The notes beneath the pieces are model-generated. The model worked only from the letters and a program-made list of their open reading frames with translations. It did not search any database and was not told where the DNA came from. This document shows, piece by piece, positions 1-8,799 of a stretch of DNA of 64,000 nucleotides (positions are counted from its first letter, which is position 1; each line of letters begins with the position of its first letter). Where the stretch lies: assembly GCF_028288205.1 (NCBI RefSeq), contig NZ_JAQBOD010000018.1, positions 62,001 to 126,000 of the forward strand, given 5' to 3'. The stretch comes from Mucilaginibacter sp. (GTDB taxonomy: Bacteria; Bacteroidota; Bacteroidia; Sphingobacteriales; Sphingobacteriaceae). The translations under genes were made by a program, and so were the position numbers.

Positions 1-747
1 TTCCGCGAAAGACTGCAATCAGAACGTTTTCAAAGAGAGATGGAGCTTGCTGCCGAAGTGCAAAATATGTTGATCCCTTTAAGGATGCATAAAGATAACA
101 GTGTTGAAATAGGCGCAAAATACTTACCCCATCAAAATATTGGCGGCGATTATTATGATTTTATCAGGCTTAACGACCATGAATTTATATGGTGCATTGC
201 CGATGTATCAGGTAAAGGAATTTCGGCAGCATTATTAATGGCTAATTTCCAGGCAAGCCTGCATGCCTGGGCCGCGGTGGAGGATGACCTGACCAATATT
301 ATTGATCGCTTAAATCAAAAAGTGGTTTCTAATACACAAGGCGAAAGATTTATTACCTTGTTCATTGCTAAATACAATGAGCACACGCGCAGGCTTAATT
401 ACATAAATGCCGGCCATAATGCTACCATACTATATTCGGAGGGTGAAGCTATTCCGCTTAAATTAGGGTGCACCATGATAGGGGCATTTGAACAATTGCC
501 TTTTTTAAATGAGGGTGAAATAGATATTGAGCCCGGCAGCCTACTGGTTAATTATACAGATGGATTATTGGATTTTGAATCCTATAGTGACAAAGCCTGG
601 AATGAAGAATTGCTTATAGATTTTGTAATAAAACATGGCGAATTATCGCCCGATAATTTTAACCAGACCTTAATGAATCATCTAAATATAGGCATAAAAG
701 GAAAGCCTATTGATGATATTACCCTATTGACGTTGAGGATTTTTTAG
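1..747 (+). CDS. SpoIIE/PP2C-type protein serine phosphatase (5' truncated by window edge)
   Basis: This is the C-terminal catalytic part of a PP2C-like phosphatase of the SpoIIE/RsbU type. These enzymes dephosphorylate anti-sigma antagonist proteins or act in similar partner-switching signalling. The frame is open from base 1 upstream of the listed ATG at 40 (FRERLQSERFQRE...), so the true start lies outside the window and a sensor domain or coiled coil is probably missing. Visible motifs are the AAEVQNMLIP entry helix typical of RsbU-like proteins, the metal-binding GGDYYDF, IADVSGKGISAALLMA, NYINAGHN and the late YTDGLLDFE. The protein ends at a TAG at 747. The partner and stimulus cannot be told from this sequence. 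The family call is firm and the specific role is unknown. Confidence 0.9.
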   Translation, partial: FRERLQSERFQREMELAAEVQNMLIPLRMHKDNSVEIGAKYLPHQNIGGDYYDFIRLNDHEFIWCIADVSGKGISAALLMANFQASLHAWAAVEDDLTNIIDRLNQKVVSNTQGERFITLFIAKYNEHTRRLNYINAGHNATILYSEGEAIPLKLGCTMIGAFEQLPFLNEGEIDIEPGSLLVNYTDGLLDFESYSDKAWNEELLIDFVIKHGELSPDNFNQTLMNHLNIGIKGKPIDDITLLTLRIF

Positions 748-811
748 ATAATAAATCATTAAAGGTATCGTCTATAAAAATAATAGTTTTACAGCTACGT
801 TTTAAGATCAA

Positions 812-1411
812 ATGTTATTAGCAAGATATCAGCATAAATTTATCGAGGCAGGGTGCGACGAAGCCGGCAGGGGTTGCCTTGCAGGTCCGGTTTTTGCTGC
901 CGCGGTAATACTACCTCATGATTTCGATCATGGCCTGCTGAATGATTCCAAACAACTAACAGAAAGCGTACGTTACGAGTTACGTATTGAAATTGAGCAA
1001 AGAGCCATTGCCCATGCTGTGGGCATTGTTGATAATATAGAGATAGACGAAATAAATATCCTTAACGCATCTTTCCTGGCTATGCATCGTGCAATAGATA
1101 AGCTGCATTTAAAACCCCAGTTTTTAATAATTGATGGTAACCGGTTTAATAAATACCAAAGCACACCACATGAATGTATTGTAGAAGGCGATGGTAAATA
1201 CTTCAGCATCGCCGCGGCATCTGTTTTAGCCAAGACCTACAGAGATGATTATATGAAACAAATAGCGGCCGAACATCCCGAATATGATTGGCACACTAAT
1301 AAAGGTTACCCAACTTTAAAACACCGCGAAACTATCCTGAAAATTGGTTATACGCCTTATCATCGCAGAACTTTCAGGGTAACTGCAGCTATTGACGAAA
1401 TAGAGGTATAA
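812..1411 (+). CDS. rnhB: Ribonuclease HII
   Basis: This enzyme cleaves the RNA strand of RNA-DNA hybrids and nicks at single ribonucleotides misincorporated in DNA. The 199-residue length is normal for the family. The N-terminal [13 protein letters not shown] motif holds the first catalytic Asp-Glu pair (about residues 16-17). IIDGNR and the stretch [21 protein letters not shown] carry the remaining acidic residues and the conserved [10 protein letters not shown] block. The C-terminal [14 protein letters not shown] and YHRRTF are also family hallmarks. The ATG start fits the family N-terminus. It lies 64 bp after the phosphatase gene on the same strand, and no clear shared function is seen. 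Confidence 0.97.
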   Translation: MLLARYQHKFIEAGCDEAGRGCLAGPVFAAAVILPHDFDHGLLNDSKQLTESVRYELRIEIEQRAIAHAVGIVDNIEIDEINILNASFLAMHRAIDKLHLKPQFLIIDGNRFNKYQSTPHECIVEGDGKYFSIAAASVLAKTYRDDYMKQIAAEHPEYDWHTNKGYPTLKHRETILKIGYTPYHRRTFRVTAAIDEIEV

Positions 1412-1698
1412 TCCTTAATTAAAACAGGTCCGATATAAATATTCTTTGCCGCATCGGGGTTATCCGTTTGTAGCAGTAAGGAACGTGGCGCGAGTTTTTG
1501 GCCCGATTGGGGCAAATATTTTATATAAATGAATGACTGCAAACAGGTAGCCCCGATGAGGCAATGCAATCGAATAAACGGTAATCCGACTTATGTATTT
1601 AAGATTTTACTTTTTGCTGATTATAAGTTGTTAGGTTATAAGGTTTATACCTTGATTCTATAGCCTAATTAAAGTATTTTTGTTAAAAACCCAAGTAG
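1412..1698. other. Intergenic spacer with promoter-like boxes, otherwise unremarkable
   Basis: This 287-bp spacer holds no convincing gene. The 69-aa reverse ORF here overlaps the rnhB end and has no family features. The only structure I support is the TTG-N20-TATTTTTG promoter-like pair listed separately, near the glycosyltransferase start. Confidence 0.5.
1652..1682 (+). promoter_or_regulatory. Bacteroidota-type promoter for the glycosyltransferase gene
   Basis: TTG at 1652-1654 and TATTTTTG at 1675-1682 are separated by 20 bases. This fits the Bacteroidota -33 (TTTG/TTG) and -7 (TAnnTTTG) consensus. Transcription would start about 10 nt before the TTG start codon at 1699, giving a very short leader. 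Confidence 0.5.
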
Positions 1699-2901
1699 TT
1701 GAAGATTTTAATATTAAGCCATCGTGTACCATTTCCGCAAAATGGCGGCTATGCTATAGTGGTAGCTAATACCATTAAGGGCTTAGTCAATTCAGGGCAT
1801 GAAGTTTCTTTAGTTGCCCTGAATGCAAAAAAAAACAGTCATGAAAGCCATCTGCCTGATGATGACCTGATGGGTAAAATAAAGTACCGGGCCTATGATA
1901 TTGATACCACGGTGACCCTGTTTGGTGTAGCGGTTAATTTGTTTAGCAATACATCCTTTAATATAGACCGGTACTACGACCCCGAATTTGAAAAGTTACT
2001 GATACGCGAACTGCGAAATACAAATTATGATATTATCCAGTTTGAAGGTTTATTGGTTTCATTATATCTGCCTGCTGTAAGAAAGTACTCTAAAGCCAAA
2101 TTGGTATATCGCGCGCATAATATAGAGAACCAGATATGGGAGCGGTTGTCTATGCAAAAGGTAGATCCGTTTAAAAAATCATACCTCAGGATGCATGCCA
2201 AACGCATAAAAAACTATGAGCTGCAGCAGTTAAATAAATTTGATGCCATAGCCGTATTTACCCAGCAAGATAAAAGCACCTTATTAGCGTATGGCATACA
2301 AGTGCCTATAGAAATAGTCCCGGTAGGTTTAAGGCTTGAAAAATACGTTGTTGATATTAGTAAAACCGAGTTTCCCAGCCTTTTCTTTTTAGGATCGCTG
2401 GATTGGCTGCCCAACCGCGAGGGTATGGAGTGGTTCCTTGATAATTTCTTCAAAGAGCTAACAGAGGGCGATCTGCCTGTAAAACTGTATGTGGCAGGCA
2501 ATGATATACCAGACCGTTTTGACGATTACGAGGCCCTGGGCAAAATATTTATACAAGGCGAGGTTGATGATGCGCTTGAATTTGTAAACAGCAAATCTAT
2601 CATGATCGTTCCGCTATTATCAGGTGGCGGCATGCGGGTAAAGATAGTTGAGGGGATGGCTATGCAAAAATGCATCATATCCACATCGCTTGGTGCCGAA
2701 GGCATTAATTACACAAATGGCCATGATCTTATTATAGCTAATAACCGCGAGGAGTTTTTTAATGCCATACAACACTGTATAAAAGATGAAGAGTTTTGTT
2801 TACAGTTGGGCCAAAACGCGCGCCGTTTACTGGAAAAAGAGCATGACATAAATGTTGTGACCAATAATTTGGTTAAGTTTTATAAGGTTTGGTGCGCGTA
2901 A
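1699..2901 (+). CDS. Glycosyltransferase family 4-like protein
   Basis: This is a GT-B fold glycosyltransferase of 400 residues that probably transfers a sugar from an activated donor to a surface polysaccharide or lipid acceptor. The N-terminus MKILILSHRVPFPQNGGYAIV is a typical GT4 acceptor-domain opening. The C-terminal donor domain shows FLGSLDWLPNREGMEWF, then PLLSGGGMRVKIVEGMAMQK and STSLGAEGI, which together form the nucleotide-sugar binding half with the conserved glutamate (KIVEGMA). The TTG start at 1699 is chosen because it gives the expected N-terminus and no ATG lies nearby upstream. The gene stands alone, with no polysaccharide cluster around it, so donor and acceptor are unknown. 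Confidence 0.85.
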   Translation: MKILILSHRVPFPQNGGYAIVVANTIKGLVNSGHEVSLVALNAKKNSHESHLPDDDLMGKIKYRAYDIDTTVTLFGVAVNLFSNTSFNIDRYYDPEFEKLLIRELRNTNYDIIQFEGLLVSLYLPAVRKYSKAKLVYRAHNIENQIWERLSMQKVDPFKKSYLRMHAKRIKNYELQQLNKFDAIAVFTQQDKSTLLAYGIQVPIEIVPVGLRLEKYVVDISKTEFPSLFFLGSLDWLPNREGMEWFLDNFFKELTEGDLPVKLYVAGNDIPDRFDDYEALGKIFIQGEVDDALEFVNSKSIMIVPLLSGGGMRVKIVEGMAMQKCIISTSLGAEGINYTNGHDLIIANNREEFFNAIQHCIKDEEFCLQLGQNARRLLEKEHDINVVTNNLVKFYKVWCA

Positions 2902-3034
2902 ATAGCTATATCTCAATTCATATTGTTTTTATTGCGTTACCTTAGTTGTCACACCGGCCAACTTATTCTGCCTGCTTTCACCAGACGCTTTCCGCCTCAG
3001 GTAGGTTCTAACCTGAATTTTGGTAATTACTGAA

Positions 3035-3165
3035 AAAAATAAAAAGAAGCGGTGGCCTGTCAGCCCACGCGGCCAGGAGTCTGGCCTAAGTGGTGGCAGC
3101 GATTGGGCTGACTTGATTTTTTGGTTCTTTTTCATCTAAGGAAAAAGAACTAGGCCTCCGCGGCT
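3035..3165. repeat. Dispersed Bacteroidota repeat with hairpin (GACTTGATTTTTTGGTTCTTTTT type)
   Basis: The stretch GGCCTGTCAGCCCACGCG through GGGCTGACTTGATTTTTTGG and a GTTCTTTTTC/GAAAAAGAAC hairpin ends in GGCCTCCGCGG. I recognise this arrangement from memory as a repeat common in intergenic regions of Sphingobacteriales, where it is often mis-called as a small lysine-rich ORF (here the 68-aa reverse ORF 2929-3135). Its function is unknown. The call rests on recall and was not checked by search. Confidence 0.5.
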
Positions 3166-3289
3166 ATGAGCGGTGGATGTTAACAGTAAGAATGCAGCCC
3201 GGTTTTATGAATAAGTAGTAATGGGCCTTAACGGCCTCGAGCATTACGAAGCGTTTTTAGAAGCTTGTACAAACATTACCGATTGGATT

Positions 3290-3490
3290 TGTTTGTTTCA
3301 TCACATCGAGATTGCCAATTTGCAATTATTTGATCATCAGGAATTAAACACATATCACCCATAAAAAGGCAGACGAATAAGTTGTTTCATTTTGTTTCAT
3401 TACTTTTTTGTAATTAACTCATTGGCAATGCTTTAAGTCAAAATCTTGTTTCACTTGTTTCATTTGTTTCACCCTCGCGTGAAACAAACC
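3290..3490. repeat. TGTTTCA-word repeat element, copy 1
   Basis: This noncoding element starts with TTTGTTTGTTTCATC, followed by a core (TTTGCAATTATTTGATCATC) and then arrays of TGTTTCA words (GTTGTTTCATTTTGTTTCA; CTTGTTTCACTTGTTTCA). It ends in a hairpin TGTTTCAC...GTGAAACA. It is collinear with the element at 25255-25480 over roughly 200 bp, including the shared segment AAGTCAAAATCTTGTTTCAC / AAATCAAAATCTTGTTTCAC. It lies just upstream of gcvT. No ORF of coding quality spans it. Confidence 0.7.
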
Positions 3491-3562
3491 TCCGATATAG
3501 CGATCCCGGCTTTCGCCTAAAAAGCCTTTTTTTAATCACAGGAAACCTACTTGCATTTTTAT

Positions 3563-3570
3563 TACTTTTG
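3563..3570 (+). promoter_or_regulatory. TAnnTTTG -7 box upstream of gcvT
   Basis: TACTTTTG lies 18 nt before the gcvT ATG and matches the -7 consensus. A second match, TAATTTTG, abuts the start codon and is too close to serve as its promoter. The -33 box is weak. Confidence 0.4.
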
Positions 3571-3588
3571 TGCCAAATATAATTTTGC

Positions 3589-4668
3589 ATGAAGAATACA
3601 GCGCTAAGTGAAACCCATATAAAGGCAGGCGCCAAAATGGTGCCTTTTGCAGGCTATAATATGCCTGTACAATATGCAGGTATTAATGCCGAACATGAAA
3701 CTGTACGCAAAGCAGTGGGCGTGTTTGACGTGAGCCATATGGGCGAATTTATATTAAAGGGCGATAAGGCATTAGATTTAATACAACGGGTAAGCAGCAA
3801 TGATGCCGCTAAATTGTATGATGGCAAAGTGCAATACTCTTGCCTGCCTAATAAAGATGGTGGCATAGTTGATGATCTGCTGGTATATCGTATTGATGAT
3901 AAAACTTATATGCTGGTAGTTAACGCGTCTAACATAGAGAAAGATTGGAACTGGATAAGCCGGTTTAATACAGATGGTGTGGTGATGAAAGATATATCAG
4001 ACCGCACTTCGCTATTAGCCGTACAGGGGCCCAAAGCAGCGGAAGCTTTGCAGAGCCTTACTGATATCGACCTGGCATCAATGGAATATTACACCTTTAA
4101 AAAAGGCAAGTTTGCCGGTATTGATAACGTAATTGTATCTGCAACCGGTTATACCGGCGCAGGCGGTTTTGAGCTATATTTTGATAATGAGCATGCCGGA
4201 TTTATTTGGGATGCCATATTTAAAGCCGGCGAACCTTTTGGCATTAAACCTATTGGCTTAGGCGCACGTGATACGCTGCGTTTAGAAATGGGCTTCTGTT
4301 TATATGGCAATGATATTGATGACCACACCTCGCCGTTAGAGGCAGGATTGGGCTGGGTAACCAAATTTAATAAAGAGTTTACCAATTCGGCTGTTTTGCA
4401 GGAACAGAAGCTGGCAGGTGTTAAACAAAAGCTGGTTGGTTTTGAAATGATAGACCGCGGTATACCCCGCCATGATTATGAGATAGCTGATGCCGATGGT
4501 AATATTATAGGCAAGGTAACATCGGGCACCCAATCGCCATCGTTACAAAAAGCCATAGGCATGGGGTATGTAAAAAACGAATTTGCCAAAGAAGGTACCG
4601 AGATATACATCAAAATACGCGATAACAGTATTAAGGCTAAAATAGTTAAGCCACCATTTTATAAATAA
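3589..4668 (+). CDS. gcvT: Glycine cleavage system aminomethyltransferase (T protein)
   Basis: This T protein of the glycine cleavage system transfers the methylene carbon from the lipoyl-bound aminomethyl intermediate to tetrahydrofolate and releases ammonia. Its 359 residues match the usual length. Motifs include the N-terminal [23 protein letters not shown], a middle region with [19 protein letters not shown], the folate-binding [23 protein letters not shown] and the C-terminal [18 protein letters not shown]. The ATG start gives the standard N-terminus [19 protein letters not shown]. The comB gene follows after 4 nt, so the two are almost certainly co-transcribed. No gcvH or gcvP is in the window, as is usual when the genes are dispersed in Bacteroidota. 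Confidence 0.97.
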   Translation: MKNTALSETHIKAGAKMVPFAGYNMPVQYAGINAEHETVRKAVGVFDVSHMGEFILKGDKALDLIQRVSSNDAAKLYDGKVQYSCLPNKDGGIVDDLLVYRIDDKTYMLVVNASNIEKDWNWISRFNTDGVVMKDISDRTSLLAVQGPKAAEALQSLTDIDLASMEYYTFKKGKFAGIDNVIVSATGYTGAGGFELYFDNEHAGFIWDAIFKAGEPFGIKPIGLGARDTLRLEMGFCLYGNDIDDHTSPLEAGLGWVTKFNKEFTNSAVLQEQKLAGVKQKLVGFEMIDRGIPRHDYEIADADGNIIGKVTSGTQSPSLQKAIGMGYVKNEFAKEGTEIYIKIRDNSIKAKIVKPPFYK

Positions 4669-4672
4669 GATA

Positions 4673-5413
4673 TTGAGCCAGGAATTAAATATACCCAAAG
4701 CAAAAAGGTTAGAAGTTTGTCTTACCCCTGCGCTTATACCGCTTTATAAAGTAGAAAATTATATAGTAGTAATTATTGATATTTTCAGGGCCACCACATC
4801 CATTTGCTACGGTATTGAAAATGGGGCCGAAGCCATTATTCCGGTATCGCAGGTAGAAGAGTGCAGCGCTTACCGCGAAAAGGGCCTTGACTACCTATTA
4901 GCCGCCGAGCGAGATGGCGAAATAGTTACCGGGTTTGATTTTGGCAATTCGCCGTTCTCTTATACCAAAGAGAAAGTTGCAGGCAAAACAATTGTATTAA
5001 CCACTACCAACGGTACCCATGCCCTGCACTTATCCCGCCAGGCAAAAAAAATAGTAATAGGTTCGTTTATAAACCTAACAGCTATTTGCAACTGGCTAAA
5101 GCAGCAAAACGAAAATATTCTATTGGTTTGCTCGGGTTGGAAAAACAACTTTAACCTGGAGGATACCTTGTTTGCAGGAGCCGTTGTTGAGCAATTAAAA
5201 GACAGTGGTTTCCGGGTTGATGATCCGGCAACAGCCGCTAATGATCTTTACCATGTAGCTAAAGATGACCTGGATAAATACCTCAAAAAAACATCGCATA
5301 GTGAACGCTTAAAAGCGCTGGGTATTGAAAAAGATATAGCTTTTTGTTTAAATGTAGACCTGACTACCGCTATACCTGTTTTGGATGGGGATAAATTGGT
5401 TAAGTTGCAGTAA
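4673..5413 (+). CDS. comB: 2-phosphosulfolactate phosphatase family protein (ComB)
   Basis: ComB hydrolyses 2-phosphosulfolactate to sulfolactate, the second step of the phosphoenolpyruvate branch of sulfonate synthesis known from coenzyme M biosynthesis. The 246-residue protein shows the family N-terminus LEVCLTPALIPLY, then VVIIDIFRATTSICYGIENGA, LLAAERDGEIVTGFDFGNSP, TIVLTTTNGTHAL and LVCSGWKNNFNLEDTLFAG. The TTG start at 4673 is 4 nt after the gcvT stop; no ATG gives a better N-terminus. A ComA homologue lies at 17826-18587, which supports a real phosphosulfolactate pathway rather than a promiscuous phosphatase. The end product in this organism is inference (see findings). Confidence 0.9.
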   Translation: MSQELNIPKAKRLEVCLTPALIPLYKVENYIVVIIDIFRATTSICYGIENGAEAIIPVSQVEECSAYREKGLDYLLAAERDGEIVTGFDFGNSPFSYTKEKVAGKTIVLTTTNGTHALHLSRQAKKIVIGSFINLTAICNWLKQQNENILLVCSGWKNNFNLEDTLFAGAVVEQLKDSGFRVDDPATAANDLYHVAKDDLDKYLKKTSHSERLKALGIEKDIAFCLNVDLTTAIPVLDGDKLVKLQ

Positions 5414-5414
5414 T

Positions 5415-5570
5415 TAAATTCCCCTCTTGAGGGAGCTACTGTGTGTATACCTCTTTCATAAACCAAAATGTCATTTCGATAGAGCCGGGGCGGAAATGGG
5501 GGGTGGCGCGAAAGAGAAATCTTATACTACCTGCAAATCCTTATGGTAAGTTGTATAAGATTTTTGCTGC
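5415..5570. repeat. Intergenic repeat with GTCATTTCGA-type segment and hairpins
   Basis: Between the convergent comB and MazG-like genes lie CCCCTCTTGAGGG, a degenerate GTCATTTCGATAGAGCC...GAGAAATCTTATAC segment and the inverted pair AATCTTATAC / GTATAAGATT. The GTCATTTCGA...GAGAAATCTT arrangement is one I recognise as a very common Bacteroidota dispersed repeat. It may also serve as a terminator for the converging genes. Confidence 0.5.
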
Positions 5571-5897
5571 TTACTTCAATTTCTCATTATTCTTATGCCT
5601 GTCGGCATCACGGATACTTTTCTTTTCCATGTTTTTTTGCAGGGCCTCTGTAAGGTCTATACCGGTTTGATTGGCCAGGCAAATCAGCACAAATAACACA
5701 TCGGCCATTTCATCGGCCAGGTTAACTTCCGTATCAGATTTTTTGTAGGATTGCTCGCCATATTGCCGCGCCATAATGCGGGCAACCTCGCCTACCTCTT
5801 CCATTAATATGGCAGTATTGGTTAGCTCATTAAAATAACGGATACCGGTTGTTTTTATCCAATTGTCAACCAGTTTTTGTGCTTCAGCTAATGTCAT
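5571..5897 (-). CDS. MazG-like nucleotide pyrophosphohydrolase
   Basis: This 108-residue all-alpha NTP pyrophosphohydrolase belongs to the MazG/dUTPase-2 superfamily. Such enzymes hydrolyse (d)NTPs, often damaged ones, to the monophosphate and pyrophosphate. The metal-binding acidic residues are visible as the EEVGEVARI block (EExxE, about residues 34-39) and the LADEMADVLFVLICLANQ block (ExxD). The size fits a single-domain MazG protein that works as a dimer or tetramer. The C-terminus IRDADRHKNNEKL is basic and unstructured. It may share a transcript with dtd upstream on the same strand, although the 180-bp gap holds a repeat remnant. Its substrate is unknown. Confidence 0.9.
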   Translation of the reverse strand: MTLAEAQKLVDNWIKTTGIRYFNELTNTAILMEEVGEVARIMARQYGEQSYKKSDTEVNLADEMADVLFVLICLANQTGIDLTEALQKNMEKKSIRDADRHKNNEKLK

Positions 5898-6024
5898 AAG
5901 TGTAATATAAATAAAAAACTACGCCATTGCAAACAAGGAACGAGTGTGAACAACCGACCGTAGGGAGCTCATTAATACCTTTAAAAACAAACAACACATT
6001 AATAATCTCTATATGTCAAGTAAA

Positions 6025-6075
6025 CGGTATACCTATCGTGTAGAGATTGCCACGCTATCGCTCGCAATGACGCTT
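6025..6075. repeat. Remnant of GTCATTGCGAG-type dispersed repeat
   Basis: On the minus strand this reads CGTCATTGCGAGCGATAGCG followed by TGGCAATCTC, a form widely scattered between genes in Bacteroidota genomes (from memory). It sits in the 180-bp spacer between dtd and the MazG-like gene. Confidence 0.5.
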
Positions 6076-6077
6076 TA

Positions 6078-6533
6078 TTAAAAATCCCTGTCTTTCGTGT
6101 CCATAATGATAGTTACCGGCCCGTCGTTGGTTAGGCTTACTTTCATATCAGCTCCAAAAATGCCGGCAGCTGTTTTTTTACCGGTTAAGGCATCCAGTGT
6201 TTTTGCCATTTGCTCATATAGCGGTATAGCCTTATCAGGCTTTGCAGCCTTAATAAATGATGGCCGGTTACCCTTTTTAGTTTGCGCAAACAGCGTGAAT
6301 TGCGATATCAGCAATATATTGCCATCTACATCGGCCAACGCTTTATTCATCAGGCCATTTTCATCACTAAAAATGCGCATACCGGTTATTTTTTGAGCCA
6401 GCCATTGCAGGTCATCTTCGGTATCGGCATCTTCAATACCCAACAGTACCAAAAAACCCGTACCGATCTGGCCGGTTATATTACCATCAACCTTACAGCT
6501 TGCTTGCGAAACGCGTTGTAGTACAGCCCTCAT
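6078..6533 (-). CDS. dtd: D-aminoacyl-tRNA deacylase
   Basis: This enzyme hydrolyses D-aminoacyl-tRNAs (and glycyl-tRNA-Ala), preventing entry of D-amino acids into proteins. At 151 residues it has the canonical DTD length. MRAVLQRVSQASCKVDG is the family N-terminus. The active-site block LISQFTLFAQTKKGNRPSF and the C-terminal SLTNDGPVTIIMDT, with the Gly-Pro motif that enforces chirality, are both intact. FGADMKVSL precedes it, as usual. The ATG start is unambiguous. The gene is transcribed away from the GHL10 hydrolase gene, but the 367-bp spacer between them contains a repeat element. Confidence 0.97.
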   Translation of the reverse strand: MRAVLQRVSQASCKVDGNITGQIGTGFLVLLGIEDADTEDDLQWLAQKITGMRIFSDENGLMNKALADVDGNILLISQFTLFAQTKKGNRPSFIKAAKPDKAIPLYEQMAKTLDALTGKKTAAGIFGADMKVSLTNDGPVTIIMDTKDRDF

Positions 6534-6596
6534 AATAACATCAAGAAGTTAGAATCAGGGGGCAAGATAAATAAAAAACCTTTGTCATTTCTGAAC

Positions 6597-6806
6597 GATC
6601 CCGCTGTTTCACATCAGGTGTTTCACCCTATTTTTGCAAAAATCCATAAAACAGCATAAAACACTTATTGTAAGCTATTTATACTATTTTACCTGAAGCT
6701 TTGGTACTGTTTCAAAGTGTTTCACTCATTTTGTCAAATTATTAAATATCAATAGGTTAACCTAAAAAAGTGTTTCATGTGTTTCATTGTTTTGTGAAAC
6801 ACTATA
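6597..6806. repeat. TGTTTCA-word repeat element, copy 2
   Basis: This 367-bp gene-free gap (6534-6900) holds an element related to those at 3290 and 25255: GCTGTTTCACATCAGGTGTTTCACC at one end, a core AAATTATTAAATATCAAT, and then GTGTTTCATGTGTTTCATTGTTTTGTGAAACAC at the other end. The order of parts is conserved, but the intervening sequence is more diverged than between copies 1 and 3. No gene is seen in the rest of the gap. Confidence 0.6.
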
Positions 6807-6900
6807 TCAGGACGAGACAAGCTTTTTCTAACGTAATAACCGTTACTATCCCAAACAGGATTACGCCACGAGAAATTGCCGCGAAGTTGTTGTTGAGCTA

Positions 6901-8493
6901 TTACTCTTTGGAGAGGGACTGGGGAATAGTAATCGCAATGGTTGGCGTTCGGTCACTTTCGTTCTTTAGCCGGTCTATCGCTGTTATTACATATAAATAG
7001 GTTTTGCCAGACTGGGTGGTGGTATCAATAAAAATTGGCGTAGCATCATACTGTATATGCAAAATATTTGCCGGGCTGCTCACATCTATCTTTTCTGTTC
7101 CTTCATAACGATAGATCACATAGCCGTAAACCGGTTCTTTATCTTCGGCTGGCAATGGGGTATCCCATTTTAGCTGAACATGGTTATTAACAAGTTTTGT
7201 AGCAACAAGATTTTGCGGCACATTAGGCGCTATTGAATCTAACCAAAGCATAACAGGCGGTAAAGCAGGGTGCTTGTAATAGGTTAAACGGAGCGAGTCT
7301 GTAAAGCCAAGCTTATTGCTGGTTAATGAGTTCGAGCTAAAAAATACGCTGCCCTGCACCCGCGGATTATTTCGCAGCAGTTTTATCTGGTTAGGCAACT
7401 CGGCCGGTTGTCTCATAGCTAATGATCCGCGCTCATTTATACGATAGGCCGCCTGGCCCACATATAAATGCCGGTTATAGGTGTTATTGCTCCACCAGCT
7501 TAGCAGATTCTCGAACGCGGCAAGGCGGTAATGAATGGGCCAGTACATTTGTGGGTTTATATAATCTACCCATCCTTCTTTTATCCATTTGCGCGAATCG
7601 GCGTATAATTCGTAGTTAGAATCGCCGCCATGCGTATCAGACCCTTCGGGATTTTGGGCTTTATTGGCCCATATACCAAACGGACTAACGCCAAATTTCA
7701 TGTGGGGTTTATGCTTGTGTATACTGTCGCTAAGCATTTTTATTAGTTTGTTCACATTGTCGCGGCGCCAATCTTTAATATCCTGAAAATCACCCCCATA
7801 TTGTTTAAACGTTGCCGAGTCATTTATTTTTTGCCCGGCAATTTGATACGGATAAAAATAATCATCCATATGTATGCCGTCCACGTCGTAATTATCAACC
7901 ACGTTTAAAATTACCTGTACAATGTAATCGCGCACTTCGGGCAGGCCCGGATTAAAAAGTTTAATACCCCCGTAAGTAAAGAACCATTCGGGCTTTAAAT
8001 TGGTGATATGATTAGCAGTCAATAAATTAAACTTGCCATCCATAGTAGCGCGATAGGGATTAAACCAGGCATGCAATTCCATGCCGCGTTTATGAGCCTC
8101 GGTAATGGCAAAATCAAGCGGGTCATAAAAAGGTGCAGGTGCCTGCCCTTGTTTGCCGGTAAGCCATTTTGACCACGGCTCCTTACTTTTTGAATAAAAA
8201 GCATCGGCAGCGGGCCGCACCTGGAACATAACAGCATTAATGCCGGTATGCTGGTGTGCGTCAAATATATCTGTAAGCTGTTGTTTTTGCTGATCGGTGG
8301 TGAGCTTAGTGCTGGTTGGCCAGTCAATATTTACTACAGTGGCTACCCATACACCCCTGAATTCGCGCTTTGGGTCGGTACGGTATTTAAGCTTAGCCAA
8401 TGAATCTGTTTGGGCCTCTGCCTTAGTTATGATGAGCGCTATATTAGTTATAATGAGCGCTAAAAGAAATATAAAATGGCGAAATTGATACAT
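6901..8493 (-). CDS. Glycoside hydrolase-like GHL10 (DUF187/YngK) secreted protein
   Basis: This is a secreted or periplasmic protein of 530 residues. An N-terminal signal peptide (HFIFLLALIITNIALIITKAEA) precedes a TIM-barrel GHL10 domain (PF02638) starting at PKREFRGVWVATVVNIDWP. Family markers are NAVMFQVRPAADAFY, GMELHAWFNPYRA, NPGLPEVRDYIVQV, DVDGIHMDDYFYPY and WVDYINPQMYWPI. The last ~110 residues (VPQNLVATKLVNNHVQLKW...) look like a fibronectin type III-like domain. Members are thought to act on peptidoglycan-derived or other glycans, but the substrate is not established for this subtype. It is a single gene with no obvious operon partner. Confidence 0.88.
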   Translation of the reverse strand: MYQFRHFIFLLALIITNIALIITKAEAQTDSLAKLKYRTDPKREFRGVWVATVVNIDWPTSTKLTTDQQKQQLTDIFDAHQHTGINAVMFQVRPAADAFYSKSKEPWSKWLTGKQGQAPAPFYDPLDFAITEAHKRGMELHAWFNPYRATMDGKFNLLTANHITNLKPEWFFTYGGIKLFNPGLPEVRDYIVQVILNVVDNYDVDGIHMDDYFYPYQIAGQKINDSATFKQYGGDFQDIKDWRRDNVNKLIKMLSDSIHKHKPHMKFGVSPFGIWANKAQNPEGSDTHGGDSNYELYADSRKWIKEGWVDYINPQMYWPIHYRLAAFENLLSWWSNNTYNRHLYVGQAAYRINERGSLAMRQPAELPNQIKLLRNNPRVQGSVFFSSNSLTSNKLGFTDSLRLTYYKHPALPPVMLWLDSIAPNVPQNLVATKLVNNHVQLKWDTPLPAEDKEPVYGYVIYRYEGTEKIDVSSPANILHIQYDATPIFIDTTTQSGKTYLYVITAIDRLKNESDRTPTIAITIPQSLSKE

Positions 8494-8799
8494 TAAATGG
8501 CTTACTTTAAAAACTGCAAAGATATAAACTCATTAACAAGGCAGTTTATTATAGCAAATAATAATTGTGTTTTAATCAATTTGTAACTACTTTTATCAAA
8601 ATCACTATTAAAAAAATATCTCCTTAGTAAAACTTTATCATAAATTTTTCATTATTACGTTATTAACAACTAACAATAATAAATGCAGGTAGTAAATTAA
8701 CTAACTTATTAAGGTTATTTATTAATAATAGGCCAATTACCCGGATTAGTTAACCCGGATTAATTATTATTTATTTAAGAACTAAAATCACTAACTTTT
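8494..8799. other. AT-rich divergent spacer with CCCGGATTA direct repeat
   Basis: This 306-bp spacer separates the divergent GHL10 and coiled-coil protein genes. It is very AT-rich and has no ORF. The only distinct pattern is CCCGGATTA at 8740-8748 repeated at 8754-8762, about 40 bp before the start of the next gene. It could be an operator, but nothing else supports that. Confidence 0.4.

Noticed and set aside
2929-3135. 68-aa reverse ORF in the gap before gcvT
   Set aside because: It is a translation of a dispersed repeat, not a conserved protein.
3290-3490. Possible CRISPR-like array because of regular TGTTTCA words
   Set aside because: The words are 7-10 bp with no spacers of uniform length and no cas genes; it is a degenerate repeat element.
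3438-3635. 65-aa reverse ORF overlapping the gcvT start
   Set aside because: It covers the repeat element and the gcvT start; its end (SETRF) is shared with 25425-25631 only because both cover the same repeat.
5443-5670. 75-aa plus-strand ORF
   Set aside because: It overlaps the MazG-like gene on the other strand and repeat DNA.
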